Shown: positions 52,237 through 63,720 of the stretch, piece by piece
Position numbering within the stretch: the stretch's first letter is position 1
How the letters are laid out: the number at the start of each line of letters is the position of its first letter
DNA from: Nephrocerus scutellatus
Taxonomy: Eukaryota > Arthropoda > Insecta > Diptera > Pipunculidae
Length of the DNA: 64,000 bases
Assembly (NCBI GenBank): GCA_947095585.1
Contig: OX352765.1
Span: 56,880,920-56,944,919 of the forward strand
Reading direction: 5' to 3'
Position numbers and translations under genes: made by a program
The notes under the pieces: model-generated
What the model was told of the DNA's origin: nothing
Database searches by the model: none
The model's input: only the letters and a program-made list of their open reading frames with translations

Positions 52237-54649
52237 TGTAACGAGGTTTTCCCAGCCGGGGTAGAACTCAGTGTGACCAGGGTTCCTTCTATTAGGGTCG
52301 TTACAATAAAAAGAATTTGTTTTTAGTTGGGAATGGAATTCAATCGTTCTTTATTTGTTCTTCGCTTAATCTGTACACTTAAAATTATCGGTTGTTTAAA
52401 GCTATATATTATTTTACTGTATAAGTTTCAATTATGATTAAAGGAGACCGACGTATCTCCAGGCGGGATGATAGTCTGTTCTCGCGTAGAGCGTGGATTT
52501 GAAGGCAAGGACTTCGCTCTTGAACCTCCAATAGTGTGGATAATGTCTAGCGTTAGGCGTGGGCGTGAAGGCAAGGACTTCGCTCTTGAACCTCCAATCT
52601 AGCGTACAGCGTGGGTAATGTCTAGCGTAAAGCGTGGGCGTGAAGGCAAGGACTTCGCTCTTGAACCTCCAATCTAGCGTACAGCGTGGGTAATGTCTAG
52701 CGTAAAGCGTGGGCGTGAAGGCAAGGACTTCGCTCTTGAACCTCCAATCTAGCGTACAGCGTGGGTAATGTCTAGCGTAAAGCGTGGGCGTGAAGGCAAG
52801 GACTTCGCTCTTGAACCTCCAATCTAGCGTAAAGCGTGGATAATGTCTAGCGTAAAGCGTGGGCGTGAAGGCAAGGACTTCGCTCTTGAACCTCCAATCT
52901 AGCGTAAAGCGTGGATAATGTCTAGCGTAAAGCGTGGGCGTGAAGGCAAGGACTTCGCTCTTGAACCTCCAATCTAGCGTAAAGCGTGGATAATGTCTAG
53001 CGTAAAGCGTGGGCGTGAAGGCAAGGACTTCGCTCTTGAACCTCCAATCTAGCGTAAAGCGTGGATAATGTCTAGCGTAAAGCGTGGGCGTGAAGGCAAG
53101 GACTTCGCTCTTGAACCTCCAATCTAGCGTAAAGCGTGGATAATGTCTAGCGTAAAGCGTGGGTGTGAAGGCAAGGACTTCGCTCTTGAACCTCCAATCT
53201 AGCGTAAAGCGTGGGTAATGTCTAGCGTAAAGCGTGGGCGTGAAGGCAAGGACTTCGCTCTTGAACCTCCAATCTAGCGTAAAGCGTGGGTAATGTCTAG
53301 CGTAAAGCGTGGGCGTGAAGGCAAGGACTTCGCTCTTGAACCTCCAATCTAGCGTAAAGCGTGGGTAATGTCTAGCGTAAAGCGTGGGCGTGAAGGCAAG
53401 GACTTCGCTCTTGAACCTCCAATCTAGCGTAAAGCGTGGATAATGTCTAGCGTAAAGCGTGGGCGTGAAGGCAAGGACTTCGCTCTTGAACCTCCAATCT
53501 ATAGGATGACTACTGGCGTAAAGTGTAAAGTGAAGGCAAGGACTTCGCTCTTGAACCATTCACTCTGACTTGTTGCCGGGAAGAGGGATTTCTAGGAAAG
53601 AAGACCGATTGTTAGGACTGCTGGCCTTTTATAGTCCTCCATCGAGTGTAGAAATCCCGTTGTTGCAACGATCGTGAAATCCGCTAACTCGCCTGATGGT
53701 GTGCTGTTGTTGTTGTTTTCTTTGATGTGATATGGTTGTTGTTGTTTTGTCCGGCCGGTCAGTATTGCTGCGCTCGGCGGTTTATTGGTTCGTGATCCCG
53801 TTGGTGCAACGATAGGGAAATCCGCTACGTCACATGATCGGTGGGACTTGGTAGTGTTGTTGTTGCCTCTTTGTTGTTTGTTAGTTCCAAGATCCCGTTG
53901 ATGCAAAATTAGGGAACTCCGCTACATCGCATGATCGGTGTAGTGTTGTTGTTGTTTTGACTCGTTTGTTATTTGTTGGTTTGCCTCGAAAATGCGTGCT
54001 GTCGTACATTGTGTGTTGTTTGTTGTTGTTTTTCTTTTGGTTGTCTAATGATGCTGCAGACTTCTGATTGTCCGCTATCATATTTTGCATGCTGTTTGTT
54101 GTTGCCTTTTACGTGGGTCTGCGCCGTCTTACACTGCATGCTTTGTTGTTGTTGTTCTCCTTGACTTGTCTGATGCAAAATGTATGCATGTTGTTTGTTG
54201 TTGTTTTGAATATTGGTCGGGTATTCTGTGTCTGTGGTGTTGTATGCCTGCTGTTGTTGTTTTCTCCGATGATGCTGTGTGCTTCTGCATGTATTGTGAG
54301 TCACGAGCGGGGTATCCCTAGTCTGTGTGGTCTGGTGCTGTATGTGTGTCGTCATTCTCTCACTCAGCTGCTTGATGATGGCGTGCATTGGTTGTGCGTG
54401 GTGAATTTACGCGTTGTGAAATATAGAGAACCTGTGTATCATAAGCCGAGAGTAATTTCGGCGAGTAATTTACCACTTAAAAGAGTGGGAAACATGTTGC
54501 TAGGTTTAAGAACATTATGGTAAACGTTTCTTTGTAATGTGTATGCAAGTTTTTTTATTAAATTCAAAAGAAAGTGTTGTTTACAAAAAGATGGTTGCGT
54601 ACCAAAAATAATGTGTGGAAAAAATTGTGTGGCAAATTTTCCCTTCACA
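52237..54649 (-). repeat. 5' LTR of the intact gypsy element
   Basis: 2,413 bp, otherwise almost identical to 43675-46012. It carries one additional 75-bp unit, accounting for the whole 75-bp length difference. The outer end TGTGAAGGG abuts the ACAT duplication. Confidence 0.95.
52438..53559 (-). repeat. 75-bp minisatellite in the 5' LTR
   Basis: Twelve full 25-codon units plus two degenerate ones; a 373-codon open frame on the element strand. It lacks the Ala-to-Val change seen in one unit of the other LTR (near 44233). It lies in the second half of the LTR, upstream of the AATAAA signal. Confidence 0.9.
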
Positions 54650-56231
54650 ACATGTCTCGAAAATTTTCAAGAAAAGCGGGTTAATTTTACAAAAAGTTTT
54701 GTCGATTGGAGATACACATGTGTTTAAAATTTGAAGAAATCGGGCTGATTTTTAAAAAAAAATTATGGGCACATCTCGCGCCTCAGGGCCCGTTCACTCC
54801 AAAAATAAATTTTATTGTCTATCGGAAATACACATGTGCTTAAAATTTGAAGAAATCGGGCTAATTTTAAATTTTTTTATGGGTGCCCCTCGGACCGTTC
54901 ACTACAAAAATTTTACAAAAAGTTTTCTGTATTTCTGTATTTCCGGAGACAAAAATTTCTATTAAAATTTGGGGCCATTGGGCCTCAGGGCCGAGGGATG
55001 CCCATATAAATTTTTAAACAATAAACCGATTTTCTTAAAATTTTATACACATACGTATCTCCGATGGACGACACTTTTGTAAAAATTTTAGAGACCCCGG
55101 GCCCCAGGGAAAAAATTTACCAGATTTCCTTCAAATTTTATACACATATGTATCTTCGATGGACAACAGTTTTTGTAAAAATTTTAGATACCCCGGGCCA
55201 CGGGGGCGTGGGGCCACAAAATTTTTTTAAAAAAAATTTATCCGATTCTCTCTCAATTTTATAGAAGTATGTATCTCCGATGGACAACACTTCTTGTAAA
55301 GTCTTGGGAGACCCCGGGTCACAGAGTCATGGGGCCACAAATTTTTTTTAAAAAAATTAATCCGATTCTCTCTAAATTTTATAGAAGTGTGTATCTCCGA
55401 TGGTCAACACTTCTTGTAAAAACTTGTGAGACCCCGGGTCACAGAGTCATGTCAATAAATTTTTTAAAAAAATTAGCCCGACTTTCTTCAAATTTTATAC
55501 ACGTGTGTATCTCCGATGGACAACACTTATAGAAAAAAAATTACAGACGCCGGGCCCTGGGGTCGTGGGGCCCCATACAAATTTAAAACAAAAATTAGCC
55601 CGATTTCGGTAAAATTTTATACACATGTGTATCTCCGATGGACAAAACATTTTGGCCATTTTTTGAGCGAATGGGCCCTGAGGCCCGAGGGGTGCCTGAT
55701 TTTCTTCAAATTTAAAAGATATGTTTATCCCGATGGACAAAAGTTTTTGTAAAATTTTTGGAGCGAGTTTTTGATTTGAATTTTTTTCCCATACAAATTT
55801 TTTTTACACATGTGTATGTCCGGTGAAAACAGTTTTTAAAAAAATAAAAGTGAAGGGGGCTCTAATATTAATTTTTTCTAAATTAACCAGGTTCAAACTT
55901 TGCACATATATGTCTCCCCTATTACAGAATTTACATGAAAAGTTTTAATTTTTAAATTCTCTATAATTAACTTCGCGTGCACGTGGCTGGCTGGCTGGTC
56001 AGATTTTCTGATCAATTTTTAATGGGACCGATTTTATTGAAATTTTGCACACATTTATATTTCCGGTGACAATACTTTCTATTAAAAATTGATACCCCTC
56101 GGACCACGGGTTTGGGGTATATCGCTATATCGCATCAGATCACGGCAAAGTCTGAGCTCTGTGCTTTGTGAGCAGCGCTGTTCGCTGCCGCTGCGTCATT
56201 TGGTGGATGATTTTGCCACAAAACGAGCACG

Positions 56232-56235
<4 letters not shown>
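54650..56235. repeat. Satellite-like array of the dispersed repeat
   Basis: Units of about 95-121 bp recur at 55054, 55149, 55270, 55391, 55507, 55628 and 55724, each with TATCTCCGATGGACAACACTT, TTTTGTAAAAATTTT, a GAGACCCCGGGCC-type GC island and an AAAATT-CCGATT segment. From 55950 a start module (CTCTATAATTAACTTCGCGTG, GGCTGGCTGGTCAG) and the ATCACGGCAAAGTCTGAGCT module follow. Small ORFs here are repeat artefacts. Confidence 0.8.

Positions 56236-56262
<27 letters not shown>
56236..56262. repeat. (GT)n tract, left of the R1-type LINE
   Basis: About 13 GT units. Together with the tract at 61491-61609 it was one microsatellite of the dispersed repeat before the LINE inserted. Confidence 0.9.
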
Positions 56263-56266
<4 letters not shown>

Positions 56267-56275
56267 TTTTTTTTT

Positions 56276-56468
56276 ATGGCTGTGCCAAAGGTGGGGAATC
56301 TTCTAAAGGATACCAGTAGAGCCCTCCAGGGGTACTAGCATGCACGATTCGTAAACCTGAATGTTCGTACCAGGAATTACGCCTACGTACTAAACCCTCC
56401 TTACACACTTCAACCACTCTCCCCGCGGGACTGCCGTTAGGTATTACATCACGGGGCTGGTAAGCAGA
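56276..56468 (-). other. 3' UTR of the R1-type LINE
   Basis: About 190 bases between the ORF2 stop and the poly-A tail. No motif is recognised. In this clade the 3' UTR guides template recognition. Confidence 0.6.
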
Positions 56469-59456
56469 TTACTCTATGCCTTCTGCATCTTCTGCTGCTG
56501 CTGATCGCCTTATCTTTTCGATTCTTCGCAGCTCGTTTTGCACATTCGTTATGAATACACACACTTCTGTCCACTTACCCTCAGATCTCAGCATTTCTTC
56601 TAACAGGACTTGTGGACTTGGCAGGCTGCTTCTCCATTCTCTGAAGCGTCCGCATTGGAAAATCGCATGCTCCGTATCTTCTTCCAGTTCCGGACAATCT
56701 GGGCAAAAAGGTGAGCTATCGTGTCCAAATCTATAAAGATATCTTCGATAGCCGCCATGGCCTGACAGAAACTGCGTAAATTGGTAATTGCAGTTACCGT
56801 GAGATCGGTTTGTCCAATTCTCTATATTCGGGATCAGTTTGTGGGTCCATCTTCCTTTCAAACTTATGTCCCACCTGGCTTGCCATACAGCCATTGAGGT
56901 GGCCTTTTCTTCTTCTTTGATCATTTTGATTGATCGTTGGTCCGGATGTGATAAGGCTCTTCTATTGTAGATCCTAAGCATTTCATCTGCGAGGATGTCT
57001 ACTGGAACCATTCCTGCTATAACGAGGGCCGCATCATCGGAGATCGTTCGGAACCCGCTGATCGTCCTTAGTGCACTGAGTCTGTATATAGACGAGAGGT
57101 TTCTTCTTATTTCTTTAGTCACCAGTGCCTCCGCCCAAACTGGGGCTGCGTACAGGAGGACTGAGCTAACTACTCTGGACATTAGGACCCTCCTTGGATA
57201 TCCTGGTCCTCCGACATTTGACAGTATCCGAGATAATGCTGCCTGCATCTGCGACGCCTTTCTGCTAGAATAGTCCACGTGTATTTTAAAACGGAGCCTA
57301 TTGTCAAGCATTACTCCTAGGTATTTGACAAAATCCTTTGATCTAATAGTCTGGTTACCAACTCGTATATTTATGTATTCTATATTTTTCCGGCTGGTAA
57401 TCAGGACTGCTTCCGTTTTATGGTCGGCTAATTCTAAACCGACGGATACTAGCCATTTTTTGATTTGGCCAACTGCATCATTCGTGGCTGACTCTATTCC
57501 ATTGATTGTCTTTGACACTGTGACAACGGCGATGTCGTCAGCGAATCCAAATATTTGTACGCCTGGTGGTAATGCTAGTCTTAGAACTCCATCGTACATT
57601 ATATTCCATAGAAGGGGACCCAGCACCGATCCTTGTGGGACTCCTGCGGAGACGTTATAGTACTTTGTACCCTCATTGGTTTCGTACCTCAACCTTCTAT
57701 AACTTAAGTAGCTTGACACTATCTTCCTTATATAGTATGGTGCATCCATTCTGGCGAGTGATCTTCTTATTGAGGACCATTTTGCAGAGTTAAAGGCGTT
57801 TTTTATGTCCAGTGTCACTACTGCACAATATTCCTTTGTGCCCCACCGCCATCTTTTTCCTTCAATCGCATTCTTTGCTATATTGACCACCGCCTTTATG
57901 GCGTCGACGGTCGAGCGCGATTTTCGAAACCCGAACTGATGATCGGACAGTGCTCCTTTATTATCCGCTATATTAAGCAATCTGTCATATATGATCCGCT
58001 CGAGTATCTTTCCCATTGTATCTAGTAGACATATTGGGCGGTACGATGATGGTTCGCCCGGTGGTTTGTTTCCCTTTGGAAGCAATACTAAATGCTGCAG
58101 TTTCCAAGGTTCAGGGAAAACTCCTTCATCTAGACACTGTTGCATGCATGTCATGAACATGTCCGGCCTACTTCGGATGGCGGCTTTCAATGCTTTATTA
58201 GGAATGCCATCGGGTCCAGGAGCTTTGTTGTCTCGTATTCTTTTACTTGCGTTCACGAGTTCATCAACTGTTAGCCTTGGAATACTTTCTGTGCTAATTT
58301 CTCTTATTATGTTGCACATAGTATATGGTCCTTTCGGAAATAGGTGTTCTACGATGGACCTAAGCTTTGTTGGGCATGATATTTGCGGGGTCTTACAGCC
58401 TTTTAGCTTTGCCATAACTATTTTGTATGCTGTGCCCCAGGGATTGATGTCCGCCTCGTCACATAGTCGTTTGAAGCACTTCGACTTGCTTTCTTTGATT
58501 GCATTTTTTAAATTTCGTCTAGCTAATCTTAGCATATCAAGACGTTCTTGAATGTCTGATCCCCTTCTTGATCGCTGCACTCTACGTCTGGCTTGTAAGC
58601 AGGCAGCTCTCAGTGCTTTTATCTGCTCATTCCACCAGTAGCAGTGTTCACCTCTCTTGCTAGGTCTTCTCCTGGGCATAGCTGCGTCGCACGCTGTAGT
58701 GATTATACTGGTAAGTTGTTGCGACAGGATCTCAGATGTTCCGCTTTCGATTAGGAAGCTTGAGTTTATGATTTCCTCAAACATTTCTTTATCAAGGAAC
58801 TTGTCTTTCCATTTAGGTCCCCCTAATTTTGGGCGTTGCACGGCTTTTTTTTCTTTAATTTCAATTACAATCGCCTGGTGGTCGCTGTGCGTATAGTCTT
58901 CGCTGACGCGCCATTTTATCATCCGCAGGAGGGAACTGCTAGCGAAGGTAATATCGATGATCGATCCCCTTCCTGCTTTGCGATACGTATTTGCTCGTCC
59001 CGTGTTAGCTATGCCTATATTTAATGAGGCGAAAGATTCTAGCAGATAATGTCCTCTGATATTAGTAAATCTGCTGCCCCAGTCTGTTGCCCAGGCATTG
59101 AAGTCTCCGCCTATAACCACTGGAGCTCTTCCTCGAGCATCGGCCGTTAAATTTTCTATCATTGCTGAGTATTCGCTCATCGTCCAGCTGGGTCTTGCGT
59201 AACAACTATAAAAGTTGATTCCATTTATTTTTGCCCGTACGAAGCCCTCCGCCTGCCCGTCTACATCTTGGAAGGCATGTCTCCCGCAAATCCATATTGC
59301 AGCTTTTTCTGTTTTGTCACATGCCCAAGCGTTGATGTCACGAGATTTGTACGGTTCGCTTATTAAAATTATGTCCGCTCTCTCGTCTTTAGCCGTCTGT
59401 GACAGGATATCCTGTGCTATCTCGCAGTGATTTAGGTTTATCTGGATAACCTTCAT
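56469..59456 (-). CDS. R1-type LINE ORF2: endonuclease and reverse transcriptase
   Basis: 995 residues. Endonuclease 1-200: QINLNHC (Asn7/Asn9), LISEPY (Glu34), GGDFNAW (Asp118), HSDHQAI (Asp192, His193). RT about 400-720: KAPGPDGIP, SYRPICLLDTMGKILERIIY, LDIKNAFNSAKW (Asp550), AGVPQGSVLGPLLWNIMYDG, and FADD at 638-641. The C-terminal zinc motif C-x2-C-x8-H-x4-C (CPDC..EHAIFQC) is typical of the R1 clade. All catalytic residues are present. The start ATG overlaps the ORF1 stop as ATGA. The protein nicks its microsatellite target and copies its RNA there. Confidence 0.93.
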   Translation of the reverse strand: MKVIQINLNHCEIAQDILSQTAKDERADIILISEPYKSRDINAWACDKTEKAAIWICGRHAFQDVDGQAEGFVRAKINGINFYSCYARPSWTMSEYSAMIENLTADARGRAPVVIGGDFNAWATDWGSRFTNIRGHYLLESFASLNIGIANTGRANTYRKAGRGSIIDITFASSSLLRMIKWRVSEDYTHSDHQAIVIEIKEKKAVQRPKLGGPKWKDKFLDKEMFEEIINSSFLIESGTSEILSQQLTSIITTACDAAMPRRRPSKRGEHCYWWNEQIKALRAACLQARRRVQRSRRGSDIQERLDMLRLARRNLKNAIKESKSKCFKRLCDEADINPWGTAYKIVMAKLKGCKTPQISCPTKLRSIVEHLFPKGPYTMCNIIREISTESIPRLTVDELVNASKRIRDNKAPGPDGIPNKALKAAIRSRPDMFMTCMQQCLDEGVFPEPWKLQHLVLLPKGNKPPGEPSSYRPICLLDTMGKILERIIYDRLLNIADNKGALSDHQFGFRKSRSTVDAIKAVVNIAKNAIEGKRWRWGTKEYCAVVTLDIKNAFNSAKWSSIRRSLARMDAPYYIRKIVSSYLSYRRLRYETNEGTKYYNVSAGVPQGSVLGPLLWNIMYDGVLRLALPPGVQIFGFADDIAVVTVSKTINGIESATNDAVGQIKKWLVSVGLELADHKTEAVLITSRKNIEYINIRVGNQTIRSKDFVKYLGVMLDNRLRFKIHVDYSSRKASQMQAALSRILSNVGGPGYPRRVLMSRVVSSVLLYAAPVWAEALVTKEIRRNLSSIYRLSALRTISGFRTISDDAALVIAGMVPVDILADEMLRIYNRRALSHPDQRSIKMIKEEEKATSMAVWQARWDISLKGRWTHKLIPNIENWTNRSHGNCNYQFTQFLSGHGGYRRYLYRFGHDSSPFCPDCPELEEDTEHAIFQCGRFREWRSSLPSPQVLLEEMLRSEGKWTEVCVFITNVQNELRRIEKIRRSAAAEDAEGIE

Positions 59457-60826
59457 ACTTTTCTGCTGGCGATAGCTCTCCTAAAGACTGGGCATTTGCT
59501 GCTGCCCGCTACATGCTTCGCATCTTCTGGGTGTTCCTTTCTACAGAACATGCACGAAGGCTCCTTTGCGCAAGACTTAGCTATGTGGCCCTCATCCCCA
59601 CATCTTCTACACAACTTGGAGCGATCTTCTCCGTTTTTACACTGCTTGGCAATGTGCCCAAATTCCAGGCATTTGAAGCACTTTTTGAGGAGTGTCCGTT
59701 CGCGGATGCGACACACTACCCACCCGATTTTTATCTTCTGTACTTCCAGCAGCTTCTTTGCTTTTGCATTTGGAAGGCTGATAGTCGCCGTTTGGGTTCC
59801 ACCATATGCTTTCCTCAGCGATATAAAGTCTGACGGTGTGACGCCTTCGACTCCGGCTTGGACTTCGATTGATTCACAAATGTCTTCTTTTGTGGTGATC
59901 TCATCGATGTCTTTCAGCTCGATGCTAGTGCGTTGGGTGAGGGTTCTTACGTTTGCTTGTTCGCCTAACGCCTCACTTATGACGCTTTTAAATTCCGCTG
60001 TCTTGTCACTTGTCTCCTTCAATTGAATTAAGAGGTCACCTTTTTGTGTCCTTCTGATCCTAGATACTGCTTTTCCAATTGTTTCTAGTTTTGGATCAGC
60101 CTTCACGTTCCGCAATATCTGCGCATAGGATATTTCGCCCTTCGCTTCTATGACTATGGCGTCAGGTCTTGCCTTTCTTATAATTGGCTTTTGTTTTACG
60201 GCGGACTTCTTGGCAGATGCGTCTGACTTCACTTTATTTTTAGTTTTAGCGACGACTTTTGTCCATTCGCCTTCTCCAGTTTTTTTAACATTTTTAATAC
60301 CCTTTTCCTGGGTTTTTTCTTCCGTCGCTATTACCATAGGCTTACGTGAGGACTGGCGTTGCTCTTGCCTCCGCTTTGGATTCGGCGTTTCGCTGTGGAT
60401 AGGCTGCTTCCTTTTTTGCTCCATTGAAGCTTTGAGCCATGGAGAGGTTTGAGATGAGGTGTGATTAACCATCTTCTCCTGAGTCTTCTTGTTATTAATG
60501 TAGATAGCCGATAACTCATAGAGGTTTTTAATGCTATCAATCGCATCCCGCATGGCTTGATGGATGGAACGTCTTTTTCCATCTTCCAACATTTCTACCA
60601 GTCCCTTGATCTGCTCTCCTAGTTTATGAAAGTCAGATTTGCCGGGGCTGGCTTCCTTTATCACCTTTCTTGTTTCCGGTGATTCGCGCCTTTGTGACGT
60701 TTGGGCCACTGGTGATCTCGCCATCTTCGAACTCCTTTTAAAAGAATTCACATTCTCCTCTCCTACAACTCCTTCTACTTCTCCTCCTCCTAAATTCTGG
60801 GAATTCATTGTAAATTGGGTCCCCAC
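59453..60826 (-). CDS. R1-type LINE ORF1: gag-like with zinc knuckles
   Basis: 457 residues. A basic, Lys/Gln/Ser-rich N-terminal half is followed by a conserved gag-like region (KTAEFKSVISEALGEQANVR to PNAKAKKLLEVQ) and three C-terminal knuckles (CFKCLEFGHIAKQC, CRRCGDEGHIAKSC, CMFCRKEHPEDAKH). It binds element RNA into particles. TGA overlaps the ORF2 ATG by four bases (ATGA), which favours termination-reinitiation. The frame is uninterrupted. Confidence 0.9.
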   Translation of the reverse strand: MGTQFTMNSQNLGGGEVEGVVGEENVNSFKRSSKMARSPVAQTSQRRESPETRKVIKEASPGKSDFHKLGEQIKGLVEMLEDGKRRSIHQAMRDAIDSIKNLYELSAIYINNKKTQEKMVNHTSSQTSPWLKASMEQKRKQPIHSETPNPKRRQEQRQSSRKPMVIATEEKTQEKGIKNVKKTGEGEWTKVVAKTKNKVKSDASAKKSAVKQKPIIRKARPDAIVIEAKGEISYAQILRNVKADPKLETIGKAVSRIRRTQKGDLLIQLKETSDKTAEFKSVISEALGEQANVRTLTQRTSIELKDIDEITTKEDICESIEVQAGVEGVTPSDFISLRKAYGGTQTATISLPNAKAKKLLEVQKIKIGWVVCRIRERTLLKKCFKCLEFGHIAKQCKNGEDRSKLCRRCGDEGHIAKSCAKEPSCMFCRKEHPEDAKHVAGSSKCPVFRRAIASRKV

Positions 60827-61609
<783 letters not shown>

Positions 61610-61970
61610 ATCCCCGATTAGAGAATTTACAAGAAAAATTTTAATTTTTATGGGTTGTTTTTTTATGGGTTGTTTTTTAGAATTTATAAAACAACCCATT
61701 CTCTAGCCGGAGATACAGATGTGTGAAAAATTTGAATAAATTTGGGTTTAAATTGGGAGAAAATAATGTCGTTGCCTCTCGGCCCTGGAGCCCAATTCCA
61801 CTTCCAAATTTTTACAGCAAATGTTGTCGTCAGTGATACACTTTGTGCAAAGTTTTGAAGATATCGAGCCCCAGGGCCGAAGGACTCCCATATTATTTTT
61901 TTCAAAATTAGCCCGATTTCGTTTAAACTTTGCACACATGTGTCTCCAATAGGAAAATTAACATTTCTAA
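61610..61970. repeat. Dispersed repeat, right of the R1-type LINE
   Basis: Starts with ATCCCCGATTAGAGAATTTA and the TTTTTATGGGTTG module (the latter tandemly duplicated), then units with CGGAGATACAGATGTGTG, GGCCCTGGAGCCCAATTCC and TTGCACACATGTGTCTCC. The continuation of the pre-insertion repeat. Confidence 0.75.
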
Positions 61971-62563
61971 ATTTGTATGGGATAGTTTTGACTTGACAAC
62001 GTCTCACTCACATGCAATAAGGGATTCATGTAAAATGTTACACTGTTATGAGACACTGTTTAAGAAGACATTACCATTCACGGAATTTCATTGTATCATC
62101 GTAGATCGTACAACAATGAAAGGCAAAGAAAGGGCTGCCAACAGACTCCGCATTGTTTTACATCAACTCCGCATCAGCAACATCACGAAAAGGATACATT
62201 CAGATAAAAATAATATTCTCTCCGCAACAACCATAACGATTATGAGTCGGTGATAAACTTGATGATATTGCTAGAGTTAGATGTGTATAGCTGGAATACA
62301 GCATGCAGCAAATTAAGTGGCAATACAAATTATTCAGTGATTAGTGAAAGGGGCAATTAGGTAATTAGGAATATTTTGATTTAGAAAGAACTTTGAAATG
62401 GACGAACAAAGAAAAGCTCATTTAAATATCCCTTCAATCTTAAAAGAGAGGAAGATTTACTTAAAAAGAATACTTTTTCTTAATTTTCTGAAGAAGCAGA
62501 CAACAGCTCACCTTTTTGGGTACAAGCTGGATAAAGGTTGTTTTCCAAATTATCGGTCTCGGA
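61971..62563. other. Unassigned region
   Basis: No repeat family or coding motif is recognised. The plus-strand frames (61930-62253, 62398-62631) have no family signature and the composition is mixed. Confidence 0.35.
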
Positions 62564-63507
62564 TCATTTTCTCCAACGCCAGGTTGAAGAGAACAGTCTG
62601 TCCCCTTGTCGGAGCCCATTATAGATGTTGAGGGGGCTTGATAGTGATCCGGATATTTTTACTTGGCTTATAACATTGGTCATGGTCAACCTACATAGTC
62701 TTGTCAGTTTATTTTGAATGCCGAATTCACTCATGGCTTTATAAATTTCTGCTCTGGCTATGCTATCATAGCCGGCTTTAAAGTCTATAAAAAGATGGTG
62801 TAGTGAGGATTGAAACTCTAGATATTTTTCCATCACCTGACTAAGACTGTAAATCTGATCAGGTTTTGAATTGCCTTGGTTGAAGCCACACTAGTATGGA
62901 CCAATGATGACTTTAGCGTATGGGGCTATCCTGTCTTGAAGGATAGAGGAGAAAATCTTATACGCGGTACTCAACAACGTTATACCACGATAATTGCTGC
63001 AGATTGTGATATCTCCATTCTGTACAGTATGTCTCTTTGACAGTCTTCTGATATTGCTTCTTCCTCCCATACTTGCATTATTAGTTCATGAATTACTTGG
63101 TGTATTGCGGGGGCTCCTGTTTTAATCAGCTCCACTGGATAACGTCAGATCCCGGGGCCTTATTATTTTTGAGCAAATTTATCGCTCTGCTTGTTGCCGG
63201 CAGCATAGTGTGGTCTTCGGTCATTGGTGGAGCCTCCAATTCCTCTGTTAGGTGGCCATTAAGCAACTCTCGGAAGTGCTCTTCCCATCGCTCTAAGATG
63301 CTAAGATCGGCGATCAGATGACCCTGTTTGTTTTGGCAGTAGGCTGCTTTCTTTCGCGATTGAACTGTTTTTCCATATCTTCTGAGCGCTTCGATATGCA
63401 ACATTCTTACGTTCAGTCGCTAGTTTACATTCGTCATCGAACCAGTCGTTTTGATCTCTACGACTACTTCCAAAGATAAAGTCAGCAGTACTAATGACAG
63501 TATTCAT
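62564..63507 (-). pseudogene. Non-LTR retrotransposon pol fragment (RTE-like)
   Basis: Frame 63301-63507 has NDWFDDECKLATERKNVAYR; 63126-63404 has WEEHFRELLNG and LKNNKAPGSDVI; 62564-62836 has HLFIDFKAGYDSIARAEIYK and NGLRQGD. These are, in order, the pre-RT linker and the first RT blocks. The catalytic DD block is not reached. Several frameshifts and the truncation make it dead. RTE-type is my best guess from the IDFKAxYDS and GLRQGD wording. Confidence 0.75.
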
Positions 63508-63720
63508 AGGGCGTGTTCATTTCTCTTCTACGCCTGGCATCTCAGCCCCAGGACTTAATCTTCCTGCATTTAGGGCGAGTCCTAACGCTTGACCTTAGCT
63601 GTTTCTGGTCTCTTCGTTGCGGGCGTTCGGGCAGCCGTGTTGACTCGAATCTGATTCGCGGATACTGTCTTCATAACATTCATTAATAATAATATTCGGT
63701 GCGATGTATATTTTTGCACA
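63508..63720. other. Unassigned segment
   Basis: Between the LINE scrap and the SINE. Possibly more of the LINE linker on the minus strand, but no motif is clear. Confidence 0.3.

Larger units (their letters stand above)
43675..54649 (-). mobile_element. Intact Ty3/gypsy LTR retrotransposon with Ulp1-like third ORF
   Basis: A 10,975-bp minus-strand element lies between perfect ACAT duplications (43671-43674, 54650-54653). Order in its own direction: 5' LTR 54649-52237, PBS 52234-52217, gag 52152-51031, pol from about 51045 to 47669 in the -1 frame, ORF3 47378-46008, PPT 46022-46013, 3' LTR 46012-43675. All three ORFs are open. The two LTRs differ by one 75-bp unit and only a few bases by eye, so insertion was recent. 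It landed in the dispersed satellite-like repeat. Confidence 0.95.
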
